From a bacterium UBP8_UBA817 (GTDB lineage Bacteria; Margulisbacteria; Marinamargulisbacteria; CAMDBA01), in contig CAMDBA010000010.1 in NCBI GenBank assembly GCA_945888995.1, forward strand, positions 1 to 42,678: a stretch of 42,678 bases of DNA. Direction: 5' to 3'. A program made the translations under genes and the position numbers. Numbering within the stretch: position 1 is the stretch's first letter; each line of letters begins with the position of its first letter. Below are positions 17,785-30,268 of this stretch, piece after piece. Below the pieces are notes generated by a model, which ran no database searches, was not told the DNA's origin, and saw only the letters and a program-made list of their open reading frames with translations.

Positions 17785-17817
17785 TTAAATAACAAGCCTA
17801 ATTATAGTCAGTGCGAG
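17776..17817 (+). repeat. 16S processing stalk, 5' arm
   Basis: The bases 17776-17799 pair with 19453-19476 nearly perfectly, and 17809-17817 pair with 19440-19448. Together they enclose the 16S gene in a long stem, the type normally cut by RNase III. Confidence 0.85.
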
Positions 17818-17860
17818 CTTTTTGAAATTTCTTTGAAATTTTTTTTTACATAAACATAAT

Positions 17861-19392
<1,532 letters not shown>

Positions 19393-19439
19393 CTAAGGAG
19401 CTTTGGTTTTAGTCTTTTATTAGACAAAACTAGGTCGAT

Positions 19440-19476
19440 CTCGCACTGATTAAGGCTTGTTATTTAATTTTCAAAG
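19440..19476 (+). repeat. 16S processing stalk, 3' arm
   Basis: Complementary to 17776-17817; see the 5' arm. The sequence AGGCTTGTTATTTAATTTTC is the inverse complement of the leader segment. The arm ends before tRNA-Ile. Confidence 0.85.
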
Positions 19477-19500
19477 TTCCCATTGTCCTTTTTTTAGTTA

Positions 19501-19577
<77 letters not shown>

Positions 19578-19656
19578 TTTATCTTTTGTTTTTCTTCTTC
19601 TTTTCTCTTGCGCTTATTTGGAAAGTTTTGTACTTTATTAGCGTTCTTGATAATTT

Positions 19657-19732
19657 GGGGGTGTAGCTCAGCTGGGAGAGCGTCTGCCTTGCACGCAGAA
19701 GGTCATCGGTTCGATCCCGTTCACCTCCACCA
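19657..19732 (+). tRNA. tRNA-Ala (TGC anticodon)
   Basis: A 76-base cloverleaf with encoded CCA. The acceptor arms GGGGGTG and CACCTCC pair with a G-U at the third pair, the identity element for alanyl-tRNA synthetase. The anticodon loop is CTTGCAC (TGC). With tRNA-Ile it forms the classic spacer pair. Confidence 0.97.
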
Positions 19733-19880
19733 ATTTTTTCTTCTTTTGAATCTTTGCTTCTAAACGCTTTTCATGTCTTCTCGATACATGTTTGAAAAGA
19801 CGGATACATTTTTCATTGGGTCTTACTTGGCTAATTTTTGGGGGTTCCGACACTCGGCAGCCAGCATAAAGCTAAGACCA
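19733..19880. other. Spacer after tRNA-Ala, possible end of the 16S transcript
   Basis: No gene seen. An imperfect hairpin lies at 19767-19799 (CTTTTCATGT against ACATGTTTGAAAAG) and is followed by a T-rich stretch, so it may end the 16S-tRNA transcript or the opposing methyltransferase transcript. It lacks a clean T run, so the terminator reading is weak. Confidence 0.3.
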
Positions 19881-20531
19881 TTATTCGGTGAATTTAAATA
19901 TGTCTAGCTTTTGGTAGGAAATGTCGATTTTTAGAAGCCAGAAAAATTTTTCTATTGCGAAGACGATGTGTTTTGTAACTGTTTTTTTTGACGAGGAATA
20001 GATATAGTCTGAAATGCCGATGTGGGAAGTAATTTTGATTGCGCCTTCTATCGACGGAAGCACGCACCATTTTTTAGGAAATTGTTGCCGTGTCAAGAAT
20101 TGATAAAGAGAATTGTAATTGGGGTACCCTATGATGAGGAGCCCGCCAGGTTTAAGTAATGATCTGATTTTTTGGAGTGTTTTTTGGGGATTAGTTGAGT
20201 ATTGAAGTACACTGATGCAAAGGATTGCATCGAATTTTTCCTCAATGTCGGAAGCTGATATGTATAGCCGACATGATGAACCCAGTAATCCGCGTGCCAT
20301 ATCGATCGCTTTGTGGCTCGGATCGAGACCTGCAACGCGGTAGCCTCCCTCTTTTGCTACTGCCACCATTTCTCCGGATCCACAGCCGTAATCGAGGAGG
20401 GACTTTCCTTTTGGTATATAGTGTCGGATAACCGGAAGTAAATGCCTGCGGTACTTTTCGATATTATGTTTAATTAAATCCGGCGGATGAGCGGGTGCGA
20501 GACTGGATGGGTCAATGTCAGTATCGTTCAT
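19881..20531 (-). CDS. Class I SAM-dependent methyltransferase inside the 16S-23S spacer
   Basis: Protein of 216 residues from the ATG at 20531 (an open frame extends to 20615 for 244). Motif I is LLDYGCGSGEMVAVAKEGG, the acidic loop is AGLDPSHKAI, the post-II strand is FDAILCISVLQY and a KPGGLLIIGYP segment follows, as in UbiG/class I small-molecule methyltransferases. Substrate unknown. It lies antisense between tRNA-Ala and 23S. A TACAAT box ends six bases before the ATG, so the mRNA might be leaderless; no ribosome-binding site is seen. Genes in this spacer are rare. Confidence 0.85.
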   Translation of the reverse strand: MNDTDIDPSSLAPAHPPDLIKHNIEKYRRHLLPVIRHYIPKGKSLLDYGCGSGEMVAVAKEGGYRVAGLDPSHKAIDMARGLLGSSCRLYISASDIEEKFDAILCISVLQYSTNPQKTLQKIRSLLKPGGLLIIGYPNYNSLYQFLTRQQFPKKWCVLPSIEGAIKITSHIGISDYIYSSSKKTVTKHIVFAIEKFFWLLKIDISYQKLDIFKFTE

Positions 20532-20868
20532 AGTTATATTGTACACGGGTTGACCCAAATTAAATAAAAATAGAGATATCCTTGTTCGAATTTGGCCTAA
20601 AGGGCTAAAGATCAAACTGCGGTAGTCAAGATGCTCCGTTCCTCTGGCAATGAGAAGGAGAAGCTACTAGAGTCGGATGTTTCAAGAGGTTTCTACCGTG
20701 GCAACCACGCTAAATCGAAATGATTCAGGAATTCCGTCTATGCGGTCAGCGAATAGGTTGGCCGAATCCAGGGTGCCAATGTGGGACAGTAGTTACTGGC
20801 CTTCCTATCAATAGCGGTCGTATCAATGTACCAAGAAAAATAGATGGAACATGAGTGTTTAAAAATGA
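20532..20868. other. Gene-free spacer upstream of the 23S promoter
   Basis: About 340 bases in which I see no supported gene or RNA. A 31-codon open frame near 20630-20722 has no family resemblance. Base use differs somewhat from the flanking rRNA leader (less AT-rich in 20616-20820), so this could be inserted DNA, but no inverted repeats or target duplications were recognised. On the minus strand, TACAAT at 20543-20538 is a candidate -10 box for the methyltransferase. Confidence 0.35.
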
Positions 20869-20897
20869 TTGACAGGGTCTTTGGATTTGGGTATAGT
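20869..20897 (+). promoter_or_regulatory. 23S-5S rRNA promoter
   Basis: TTGACA (20869-20874), a 17-base spacer and TATAGT (20892-20897) lie about 100 bases before the mature 23S start. The match in boxes and spacing to the 16S promoter, and the shared boxA-like site downstream, argue for a separate 23S-5S transcription unit. Confidence 0.85.
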
Positions 20898-20926
20898 CTT
20901 ATCCTGCACTTTTGAAATGAGTGCCT

Positions 20927-20939
20927 CGATCTTTGAAAA
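20927..20939 (+). promoter_or_regulatory. boxA-like antitermination element, 23S leader
   Basis: Exact copy of the 13-base element in the 16S leader at 17772-17784, placed 30 bases after the 23S promoter. A long untranslated transcript starting here would need its own antitermination site. Confidence 0.65.
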
Positions 20940-20953
20940 CTTAACTAAACAAA

Positions 20954-20996
20954 AAAACTTAGGTATTCCGCATTATTATTTCTAAACCGCTTTTTT
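20954..20996 (+). repeat. 23S processing stalk, 5' arm
   Basis: AAAACTTAGG, CATTATTATT and TAAACCGCTTTT in this arm each have their inverse complement after 23S (24010-24019, 23999-24008 and 23985-23996). This is the stem that brings the 23S ends together for processing. Confidence 0.85.
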
Positions 20997-23984
<2,988 letters not shown>

Positions 23985-24019
23985 AAAAGCGGTTTAATAA
24001 TAATAATGTCCTAAGTTTT
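23985..24019 (+). repeat. 23S processing stalk, 3' arm
   Basis: Inverse complement of 20954-20990 in three blocks. It lies between 23S and 5S, leaving only a few bases before the 5S stem. Confidence 0.85.
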
Positions 24020-24032
24020 GTTAGTGTTTATG

Positions 24033-24152
24033 GTTCTTGGTCACTATGGCGAAGAGGGTACACCTGTTCTCATCTCGAACACAGAAGTTAAGCTCTTCAG
24101 CGCCTATGGTACTGCCGGGTTCCCTGGTGGGAGAGTTGGTCGTGGCCAAGAA
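24033..24152 (+). rRNA. rrf: 5S ribosomal RNA
   Basis: About 120 bases. The conserved CTCGAACACAGAAGTTAAG loop, GCGCCTATGGTACTGC and the GTGGGAGAGT segment are typical. The terminal stem extends past the mature ends (AGTGTTTATGGTTCTTGG at 24023-24040 pairs with 24146-24163), which would be trimmed. No T run follows the stem. Confidence 0.95.
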
Positions 24153-24197
24153 CCATAAACACTATTTAGTTAAGTTTTAAAGAGAATAAACCCATTT

Positions 24198-24959
24198 ATG
24201 AAAATTTTCTATTGGTCTTTATTTCTTCTTCTTCTTTTTCTATTCTTTAAGCTTTTTCAACTTCAAGGCTTTCTGGTTTTATTTTTCAATTTAAAGCCAC
24301 TATTGTTTGTTTTTTTAGGCACTCTTTTAGCATTATTAATTCATTTTCCTATTTCTTATTTTGTTCAGGTTCCGCAGCTATTTCGTAGTGTATTTTCTTT
24401 ACGCCATCGAGATCCTGCGAAACTTATTCGAATGATTGCGGGGCTTGCTATTTTAGTGCAAAAGGGTGGGCCTGAAAGCATTTTAAATGAAGTAAAGAAA
24501 ATAGAAGATCCCTTCATTTTGATGGGCTTACGCCTTTATCTTGAAGAGGTGGCACCGGAAAAAATCGAATATCTTTTAAAAGAAAATATATCAAAAATGC
24601 TAGTTCGGCATCAAAGAGGGGCTCTTTTCTTTGATCAAATCGCTCGCTACGCCCCCGGGTTTGGTGTTTTTGGGTCAGTTGCCGGTGTTTTGATGCTGTT
24701 GTCAAATCTGAACGAAGCGACTTATATTCCCTCTTATGTATTTATGGCGCTTTTATGTCTTTTTTATGGAACGCTCATTGCTAATCTTGCTTTGCCCATC
24801 GCAGGACGCTTAAGGGTTTTATCTCGTGAAGAATGTGCTGAACGGGAAATGGTGCTAGAAGGTTTAATGGCGATTCTTCAACAGGAATCACCTGGAATGG
24901 TGAAAGAGCGGATGGAGCTCTTTTTATCTTTACATGAACGACGAAAAATTCAATTTTGA
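24198..24959 (+). CDS. motA: Flagellar stator protein MotA-like (MotA/TolQ/ExbB family)
   Basis: Protein of 253 residues with four membrane helices: about 3-20, 27-55, then after a ~100-residue cytoplasmic domain 150-170 and 182-203. APGFGVFGSVAGVLMLL and LCLFYGTLIANLALPIAGRL match the MotA TM3 and TM4 motifs, and the Pro of TM3 is kept. The loop has ILNEVKKIEDPF, the MotA charged region. In the family it forms the ring around two MotB helices. It starts 46 bases after 5S with no terminator or clear promoter between, and overlaps motB by 26 bases. Confidence 0.85.
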   Translation: MKIFYWSLFLLLLFLFFKLFQLQGFLVLFFNLKPLLFVFLGTLLALLIHFPISYFVQVPQLFRSVFSLRHRDPAKLIRMIAGLAILVQKGGPESILNEVKKIEDPFILMGLRLYLEEVAPEKIEYLLKENISKMLVRHQRGALFFDQIARYAPGFGVFGSVAGVLMLLSNLNEATYIPSYVFMALLCLFYGTLIANLALPIAGRLRVLSREECAEREMVLEGLMAILQQESPGMVKERMELFLSLHERRKIQF

Positions 24960-25656
24960 CCCGGAGACGAAAGGGCTTTTTGGCACCTTTACGTACGTAT
25001 GGCTTATTTTTTTTCTCTTGGTGTTAGTTGCACTCTTACTTTATGTTGCTTCTTCGAGTATCAGCCCTAATAAATTTTCTACGATTCGACAGGCATTTCA
25101 TGCCTATTATGAAAGTGCACCGAGATTTTTTTCTCCGATAAAAGCTACTTCCGATGGAATTTCAATCGGTTTAGCAGACTCAGATCCTGTTCTTAACCGC
25201 TTATTGCTGCGCTTGCAAACCCTTGCAAATCAAAAGAAGCTTGATCCCAAAATGGTTGTCAAATTAACCCCCGCCGGTTTAGTAATTGATTTGAATTCCA
25301 CCTTTTTGTTCCAAGGGGGGTTTGTTACATTGGGAGAATCTGCGAAGTGGATTTTATATCAAGTTTCACGGATTTTGGATGTAAAATCTGTTTCCTATAC
25401 TATTGAAGGCCATACCGACGATGTGCCAATTGAAACGCCTCTGTATCCATCAAACTGGGATTTGTCTGCAGCAAGATCTGCAGTCGTTTTGAGGTATTTA
25501 GTAGCAAAGGGAATTGACGAAAGACGGATTAGTTTAAAAGCTTATGCGCAATTTCGGCCTTTGATTCCAAAGACAACGCCGGAAGCCCGTGAACGGAATC
25601 GTCGAGTTACAATCGTTGTCGTTCCTCAATCTCAGCCTGATCGTTTATCACGGTAG
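24934..25656 (+). CDS. motB: MotB-like stator protein lacking the membrane Asp
   Basis: Protein of 240 residues. One membrane helix (about 19-41) is followed by a periplasmic linker and an OmpA-like peptidoglycan-binding domain from about residue 110 (EGHTDDVPIE, YPSNWDLSAARSAVVLRYL, RERNRRVTIVV), which is intact. In MotB and PomB the helix begins with a Thr-Phe/Tyr-x-Asp sequence and that Asp carries the proton or sodium ion. Here the matching place reads TFTYVW and no acidic residue lies within the helix. The protein may anchor to the wall without driving rotation. It pairs with motA. Confidence 0.85.
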   Translation: MNDEKFNFDPETKGLFGTFTYVWLIFFLLVLVALLLYVASSSISPNKFSTIRQAFHAYYESAPRFFSPIKATSDGISIGLADSDPVLNRLLLRLQTLANQKKLDPKMVVKLTPAGLVIDLNSTFLFQGGFVTLGESAKWILYQVSRILDVKSVSYTIEGHTDDVPIETPLYPSNWDLSAARSAVVLRYLVAKGIDERRISLKAYAQFRPLIPKTTPEARERNRRVTIVVVPQSQPDRLSR

Positions 25657-25663
25657 TTTTTTA

Positions 25664-26761
25664 TTATGAGTGGATATAAATGCGTTCAACGCGCTTATTG
25701 ATGCCACACATAATCTCGTAGGGAATTTTCTGCGCTTTTTCACAGATTTCGCTTATTTCAATTTTTTCATGACCTTGGTTGCCAATTAATACAACTTCGT
25801 CACCCGCCGTGATATTGTCATTATTGTCACCTAAGTCGACCATAAGCATGTCCATTGTAACTTTGCCTCGGATTGGATAGCTTTTACCTTTAATCAAAGT
25901 TCGGCCGATATTCGAAAGCTCGCGGGGATATCCGTCGGCATAGCCTAATTGAACGGTTGCAATCATAGTCGCTCTGTCAGTTGTATAGCTTCCTTGGTAA
26001 CTTATGCTGCTATGTTTTGGAACCTGTTTGACGTGGCTTACACGGCTCTTAAGCGTAAGTATATTTTTATATAGGGATAAGCCAATTCGAACCATATCTA
26101 AATGGGTCTCGGGAAAATGATGAGTGGCATCTGAATTTGCGGCATGTTTAATAGGAATGTGTATATTTCGTCGGTTAAGTTCAGATAAAATATGTTGAAA
26201 TTTTTTATATTGCATCAGTGTATAGTCGGATAAGGCGTCATCCGCTTTTGCAAAATGAGTATAGATTCCTTCAATTTCGATATGAGGAAGATTCAAAAGG
26301 AACTCAATTAAGGGAATGGAATCTTCAGCTAGGCAGCCCACTCGACCCATGCCCGTATCAATTTTGACATGAATTTTTACTTTTTTGCTTTGATTTGCAG
26401 CAATATCATTAAGGCAGCGGGCAGTTCTATAACTATAAATCGTTTGAGTAATATCATAATCTACGAGATTAATATCAACTTCATACGGGGCTTCAGATAA
26501 GATTAAGATCGGAGCATTAATTCCCGCCTGACGGAGTTGAAGTGCTTCCGCAAGCCCGGCAACACCTAGATACGATGCGCCATTTTCGATTGCAGCTTTG
26601 GCAATACGAATAGCGCCATGACCATAGGCATCTGCCTTAACAATGGCCATAATCCGCGTATGTTCTGGAATTTTGGCGCGGATGTTTGCCATGTTTTTAG
26701 CATACACACTTAAATTAATCTCTTCTAGGGTACGGTACATGTAACTTGAATTAATTTGCAT
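25664..26761 (-). CDS. alr: Alanine racemase
   Basis: Protein of 365 residues. It turns L-alanine into D-alanine with PLP for peptidoglycan. The PLP Lys is in AIVKADAYGHGA near residue 43, and the second catalytic Tyr lies in GYADGYPRELSN; DMVRIGLSLY and KVTMDMLMVDLG are family motifs. A GGAAAG site nine bases before ATG supports 26761, overlapping the end of the upstream gene; an internal ATG at 26740 is possible. It converges with motB with seven bases between stops. Confidence 0.96.
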   Translation of the reverse strand: MQINSSYMYRTLEEINLSVYAKNMANIRAKIPEHTRIMAIVKADAYGHGAIRIAKAAIENGASYLGVAGLAEALQLRQAGINAPILILSEAPYEVDINLVDYDITQTIYSYRTARCLNDIAANQSKKVKIHVKIDTGMGRVGCLAEDSIPLIEFLLNLPHIEIEGIYTHFAKADDALSDYTLMQYKKFQHILSELNRRNIHIPIKHAANSDATHHFPETHLDMVRIGLSLYKNILTLKSRVSHVKQVPKHSSISYQGSYTTDRATMIATVQLGYADGYPRELSNIGRTLIKGKSYPIRGKVTMDMLMVDLGDNNDNITAGDEVVLIGNQGHEKIEISEICEKAQKIPYEIMCGINKRVERIYIHS

Positions 26762-27533
26762 AAATAAACGCTTTCCAACGTTCCCACCAAAATGAATTAT
26801 TTACGAAAACAGCCAAAAAAGTAGAGGCACTGCTGGTTTGTGGTTTCACAATCATCGTGTCTTTATAAAAAAGCCCGGTTGAAGAACCTCCATCGAGGTT
26901 CATTGCCTGTGTAATCCCAAGAGTTTGCAATGCTTTGGCCAACTCTTCGAAGTAACACGGCGTGGATGTGCTGACTAGAATAAGATAGGCTTGGTCGATT
27001 AAGCCGAGTGCGCTCCGTCGCTTTTTTTGGAAAAGACGTGGATCTGAAAACCCTTCTTCACGCGCAGCAATCGTGACGTCACCGGTTGTAATCAGACGAG
27101 GGCCTGCGGTTAAAACATTCACATAGCGGGTTTCTAATTTTTCTTTGTGCTTGATTCGATTGAGAAAAAATTCGATCTCATTTTTGCTGTTAATGCCAAT
27201 CGCGGTTCCGAGCCTGCCGGAATTTTTTGTTTTTTTATCTACCAGAATATCCCCGATGGGACGGTAATCACGAGCACCCATAAAGTAAGCGCCATTAATC
27301 GCGGCATCCGCACTTACTCGTTTAGCGGCTTTGAATAACGATTCGCCAGGTAGGGGCGTTATCGGAATAATATTCAGGCGTGGGTTTTTGAGATCAATAT
27401 AAATAAGGTTTAAAAGAAGATTGTTTGAGGTAACAGTTTGTAGAAGAAGGGGCTCATTTGCACATAATGTATGGCAAAGACAGGCTAAAAAAAAAATAGT
27501 GATAATATTTTCATAACTTCGATAGTGTAGCAA
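26751..27533 (-). CDS. Exported phosphodiester glycosidase family (NAGPA domain) protein
   Basis: Protein of about 260 residues with an N-terminal hydrophobic signal (IITIFFLACLCHTLCANE). The NAGPA-type domain is shown by AAINGAYFMGARDYRPIGDI near residue 80 and by ITQAMNLDGGSSTGLFY near residue 205; family members cleave phosphodiester-linked GlcNAc or act on exopolysaccharide. The start is a TTG with no clear ribosome-binding site, so the true start may differ. It overlaps alr, so the two likely form a wall-related operon. Confidence 0.85.
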   Translation of the reverse strand: MLHYRSYENIITIFFLACLCHTLCANEPLLLQTVTSNNLLLNLIYIDLKNPRLNIIPITPLPGESLFKAAKRVSADAAINGAYFMGARDYRPIGDILVDKKTKNSGRLGTAIGINSKNEIEFFLNRIKHKEKLETRYVNVLTAGPRLITTGDVTIAAREEGFSDPRLFQKKRRSALGLIDQAYLILVSTSTPCYFEELAKALQTLGITQAMNLDGGSSTGLFYKDTMIVKPQTSSASTFLAVFVNNSFWWERWKAFIYAN

Positions 27534-27562
27534 AATTATGTCTATTATGTCATCTGTTACTG

Positions 27563-27571
27563 TGATATAAT
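27563..27571 (+). promoter_or_regulatory. Extended -10 promoter for the radical SAM and flagellar cluster
   Basis: TGATATAAT fits TGN plus TATAAT. A good -35 box at 17 bases is not present, which is usual for extended -10 promoters. It lies about 110 bases before the radical SAM start in the divergent gap 27534-27680. Confidence 0.5.
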
Positions 27572-27680
27572 TTCTGTACTTAATTTCAAGAGGCTAACTC
27601 TGTAACCTTCCTAGTTTAATTTTTTTGAAAAACATAAGCTTAACATTTATTTAGGAAGTATTTGAAAGAAGGGTTTTAAC

Positions 27681-28757
27681 GTGGTTGTAGGCTATTCGCT
27701 TGGCAATAAAAGTGATGTTGAAAATGAAATCCAAGTTTTAGGAGAAGACGATACAAATATTGTTACTTTTTCCCGTGCCTTGATGGTGTCGCTAACTAGG
27801 ATGTGTCGAAATGACTGCGGTTATTGCGGCTTTCATCGAAAAGATAACTTAACAGTTCCATACTCAACAATTAAATTGGCAAAAATGGCTCGTGCAAACG
27901 GAGCAAGAGAAGTTCTGTATGCTGCTGGCGAACGGCCTGATAAATTTCCTCAAATTCGAGCAACTCTTGATTTGTGGGGATTTGATTCCTATTTGGAATA
28001 TCTGTATACCGTTTGTGAGTTGGGGTTTCTAGAGGGATTAATTCCTGTTATTGAAGTCGGATTTTTGAGCCCGGTTGAAATGAAGAAGCTTTCTGAAATC
28101 TGTGCCGTTGTAAAAATCATGCTGGATTCGGTAGATGAATCATCTTATGCGACGGTTTATCCTCGATCACCAGGCAAAAAATCGGAGTTGCGGCTTAAAA
28201 GCTTAGCCTGGGCCGGTAAGATAAAGCTTCCTGCATCCACTGGTATTTTAGTGGGGATCGGGGAGACGAAAGAGCATAGGCGGGACATGTTAAAGCAGAT
28301 TGCGGAGATCCATAAAGAATATGGTATGATTCAAGAGGTCGTTATTCAGAATTTTATTCCTGAAAAGAATACGCCGTTTGAAGGTAAAGAGCCGCCGACA
28401 AAAGCAACGATGTTGGATACGGTTGAAATGGCATTAGAAATATTGCAAAGCGATATTAATGTAGTAGTTCCGATTGAGTCTAATCCGGATATTGCAGATT
28501 TTATCCGCGCGGGTATACGGGATATCGGTCGCCTAACGGAAGGGCCTCGTCAAATGTTTCCTCAACAAGCACCTTTAACGCAGCTGCAAGTAGCGCGCGT
28601 CGTTGAAGAACTTGGTTTCTCGCTTCAGCAACGATTTCCTTTGAGGTTTAATGCGATTAAAGAAGGTAAATATTCAAAAAAATTAGGGCAGGTATTTGAT
28701 GCCTACCGATATAAAATTAAAAAAGACGAGCAAGAAAAAGTAAAAAACAGCAAGTAA
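27681..28757 (+). CDS. CofG-like radical SAM enzyme
   Basis: Protein of 358 residues starting at GTG behind GAAAGAAGG. The 4Fe-4S motif is CRNDCGYC (CxxxCxxC) near residue 38, followed by GFHRK; AAGERPDKFP, STGILVGIGETKEHRRDML, YGMIQEVVIQNF and the GIRDIG segment match CofG, one half of the FO (F420 chromophore) synthase. The middle part (GLIPVIEVGFLSPVEM) departs from the GLLPHxNPG motif of typical CofG and the partner CofH is not in the window, so a different reaction is possible. It is 13 bases ahead of the flagellar genes. Confidence 0.75.
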   Translation: MVVGYSLGNKSDVENEIQVLGEDDTNIVTFSRALMVSLTRMCRNDCGYCGFHRKDNLTVPYSTIKLAKMARANGAREVLYAAGERPDKFPQIRATLDLWGFDSYLEYLYTVCELGFLEGLIPVIEVGFLSPVEMKKLSEICAVVKIMLDSVDESSYATVYPRSPGKKSELRLKSLAWAGKIKLPASTGILVGIGETKEHRRDMLKQIAEIHKEYGMIQEVVIQNFIPEKNTPFEGKEPPTKATMLDTVEMALEILQSDINVVVPIESNPDIADFIRAGIRDIGRLTEGPRQMFPQQAPLTQLQVARVVEELGFSLQQRFPLRFNAIKEGKYSKKLGQVFDAYRYKIKKDEQEKVKNSK

Positions 28758-28770
28758 TGAGGGTTAAACC

Positions 28771-29553
28771 GTGTTAGAAGGACTATCTCCATCTAAATCA
28801 CCGGATATTCCGGCCTCAAAGAAAAGTGTTCCGAATACGGGCACTGATAATTTTTGCGTTATGCTTGCGCAACAGGAATTGAGTCTAATAAAGGCGCTTT
28901 CGGCCCGCCTGATTGGACCGAATAAAGAGCGGATATTTGGCCAAAATAATGACTTGCATTCTGATATTCCAACCACTCAGATTGCGCGGTCAGAAACGCA
29001 AGATTCTGACGAGTCCAAAGATTCGTCTTCCTGTGATCAATCTGCAGATGCTCAAAAAGACGATAAGTTAATTAATAATGATAAAAACGATTTAAAACCT
29101 CAAGCGGGAACTGCCGATACGAGGCAGCTAATTTTTTTGTTGCTCAGCCTTCATGAAGGGGGCGTCCAATACTATACGCTTCGTGAAAAAATATTGTCTT
29201 TATTTGATATTTCTCAAGACATGCAAGATAAAAAATATTTGTTTAAGTTTGCGGATGGGACTATTCTCCCCTTAGAGATAATGGTTCAGAAAGACAAAGG
29301 GAAGTGGACTATTACACTTGCAACCTCGGGAGAGTTGAAGAAAGAATTAATAGCACATTTAGATGATCTTTCCTCGGCGGTGAGTAATAAATTGGCAAAT
29401 CAGGAAGTCCATATCGATGTCGTCTCTCTCCCGGATCCGAGTCAGGAAGATGGTCAACGGAGGCAGCCTATTTTTGCGCAAGGATCCGATGATGAACAAA
29501 TCAGTGAAGGCGAAGAAAATTCATTCTCTCAATATTTGTCAGGAATGATATAA
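28771..29553 (+). CDS. FliK-like hook-length control protein
   Basis: Protein of 260 residues, GTG start. The first ~110 residues are hydrophilic and of low complexity (Ser, Asp, Lys, Gln). From about residue 150 a compact domain follows (ADGTILPLEIMVQKDKGKWTITLATSGELKKELIAHLDDL) with the strand-helix pattern of the FliK C-terminal domain, which switches FlhB from hook to filament export. The match is by pattern and context, not by a strict motif. It precedes the FlgD-like gene, as fliK does in many clusters. It is shorter than most FliK proteins. Confidence 0.55.
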   Translation: MLEGLSPSKSPDIPASKKSVPNTGTDNFCVMLAQQELSLIKALSARLIGPNKERIFGQNNDLHSDIPTTQIARSETQDSDESKDSSSCDQSADAQKDDKLINNDKNDLKPQAGTADTRQLIFLLLSLHEGGVQYYTLREKILSLFDISQDMQDKKYLFKFADGTILPLEIMVQKDKGKWTITLATSGELKKELIAHLDDLSSAVSNKLANQEVHIDVVSLPDPSQEDGQRRQPIFAQGSDDEQISEGEENSFSQYLSGMI

Positions 29554-29608
29554 TAGGTAAAATCCTAATTTTCTATAGGTTCTGAAATCTTTTATAAGGA
29601 CGCTAGTT

Positions 29609-30265
29609 ATGACCATATCACCGTTAAGCAATAAAAGTATTCCGCAAACACAATTTGATTCTAATTTGAATAATACCACCTTAGGAGAGGGAACTGATTT
29701 CCTAACGGTATATAATCAGCAGATGATCCAGTTAGAACACGCAAAAATGGCTGGGAAGGGAACGTCCGGTGGGGCCGGTTTAAAAACGTCTCTTGCTGCC
29801 TATTTGGGATCTTTGATCGGTCATGCAGTTTCGTATGCTGATCCAACTACAAAAGCTATTCTAACTTCAAAAGCGGTTAGTTTTTCTTTGGATTCGGATG
29901 GGACCTATGTTTTGAATCTTGAAAACGGGGTCAAGGTTAAGCCCGCGTTCGGGTTGGATCTCACGGCTGCAACATCCGCGAATTTATCGCCTAACCAGGC
30001 GTATCAAAAATATTTGATTCAACAAAACATGACGGCGTCTATGATGCCGTTGTTGACGAGATCTGATAAGATAAATAAGTCGGTATCTTATTTTCCTCAA
30101 GCATCTGACATGCCGGCTTCTGCAGCAGCCGGCGCTAAAGAACAAATTCAATATCAAGGGAAAAATGGCACTATGGTAACCGGTACAGTAGGTTTTGTTC
30201 AGGATGGTCAGCGCGTAGTTTTGACAGATGGTACGACGGTGAAGCTGTCGTTGGTGGGGATGTAA
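29609..30265 (+). CDS. FlgD-like hook-capping protein
   Basis: Protein of 218 residues. Residues 28-50 (GTDFLTVYNQQMIQLEHAKM) recall the FlgD opening with FL..L..QL, and LGSLIGHAVSYAD near residue 68 recalls the FlgD SLIGK-V segment. The C-terminal end has YQGKNGTMVTGTVGFVQDGQRVVLTDGTTVKL, as in FlgD proteins with a short beta domain. FlgD caps the growing hook. The DPxxP motif is absent, so the protein is divergent. It stands between the FliK-like and FliM genes. Confidence 0.6.
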   Translation: MTISPLSNKSIPQTQFDSNLNNTTLGEGTDFLTVYNQQMIQLEHAKMAGKGTSGGAGLKTSLAAYLGSLIGHAVSYADPTTKAILTSKAVSFSLDSDGTYVLNLENGVKVKPAFGLDLTAATSANLSPNQAYQKYLIQQNMTASMMPLLTRSDKINKSVSYFPQASDMPASAAAGAKEQIQYQGKNGTMVTGTVGFVQDGQRVVLTDGTTVKLSLVGM

Positions 30266-30268
30266 CCG

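Noticed and set aside
20616-20860. Possible insertion-sequence remnant upstream of the 23S promoter
   Set aside because: Composition differs a little from its surroundings, but I found no inverted ends, target duplication or transposase motif.
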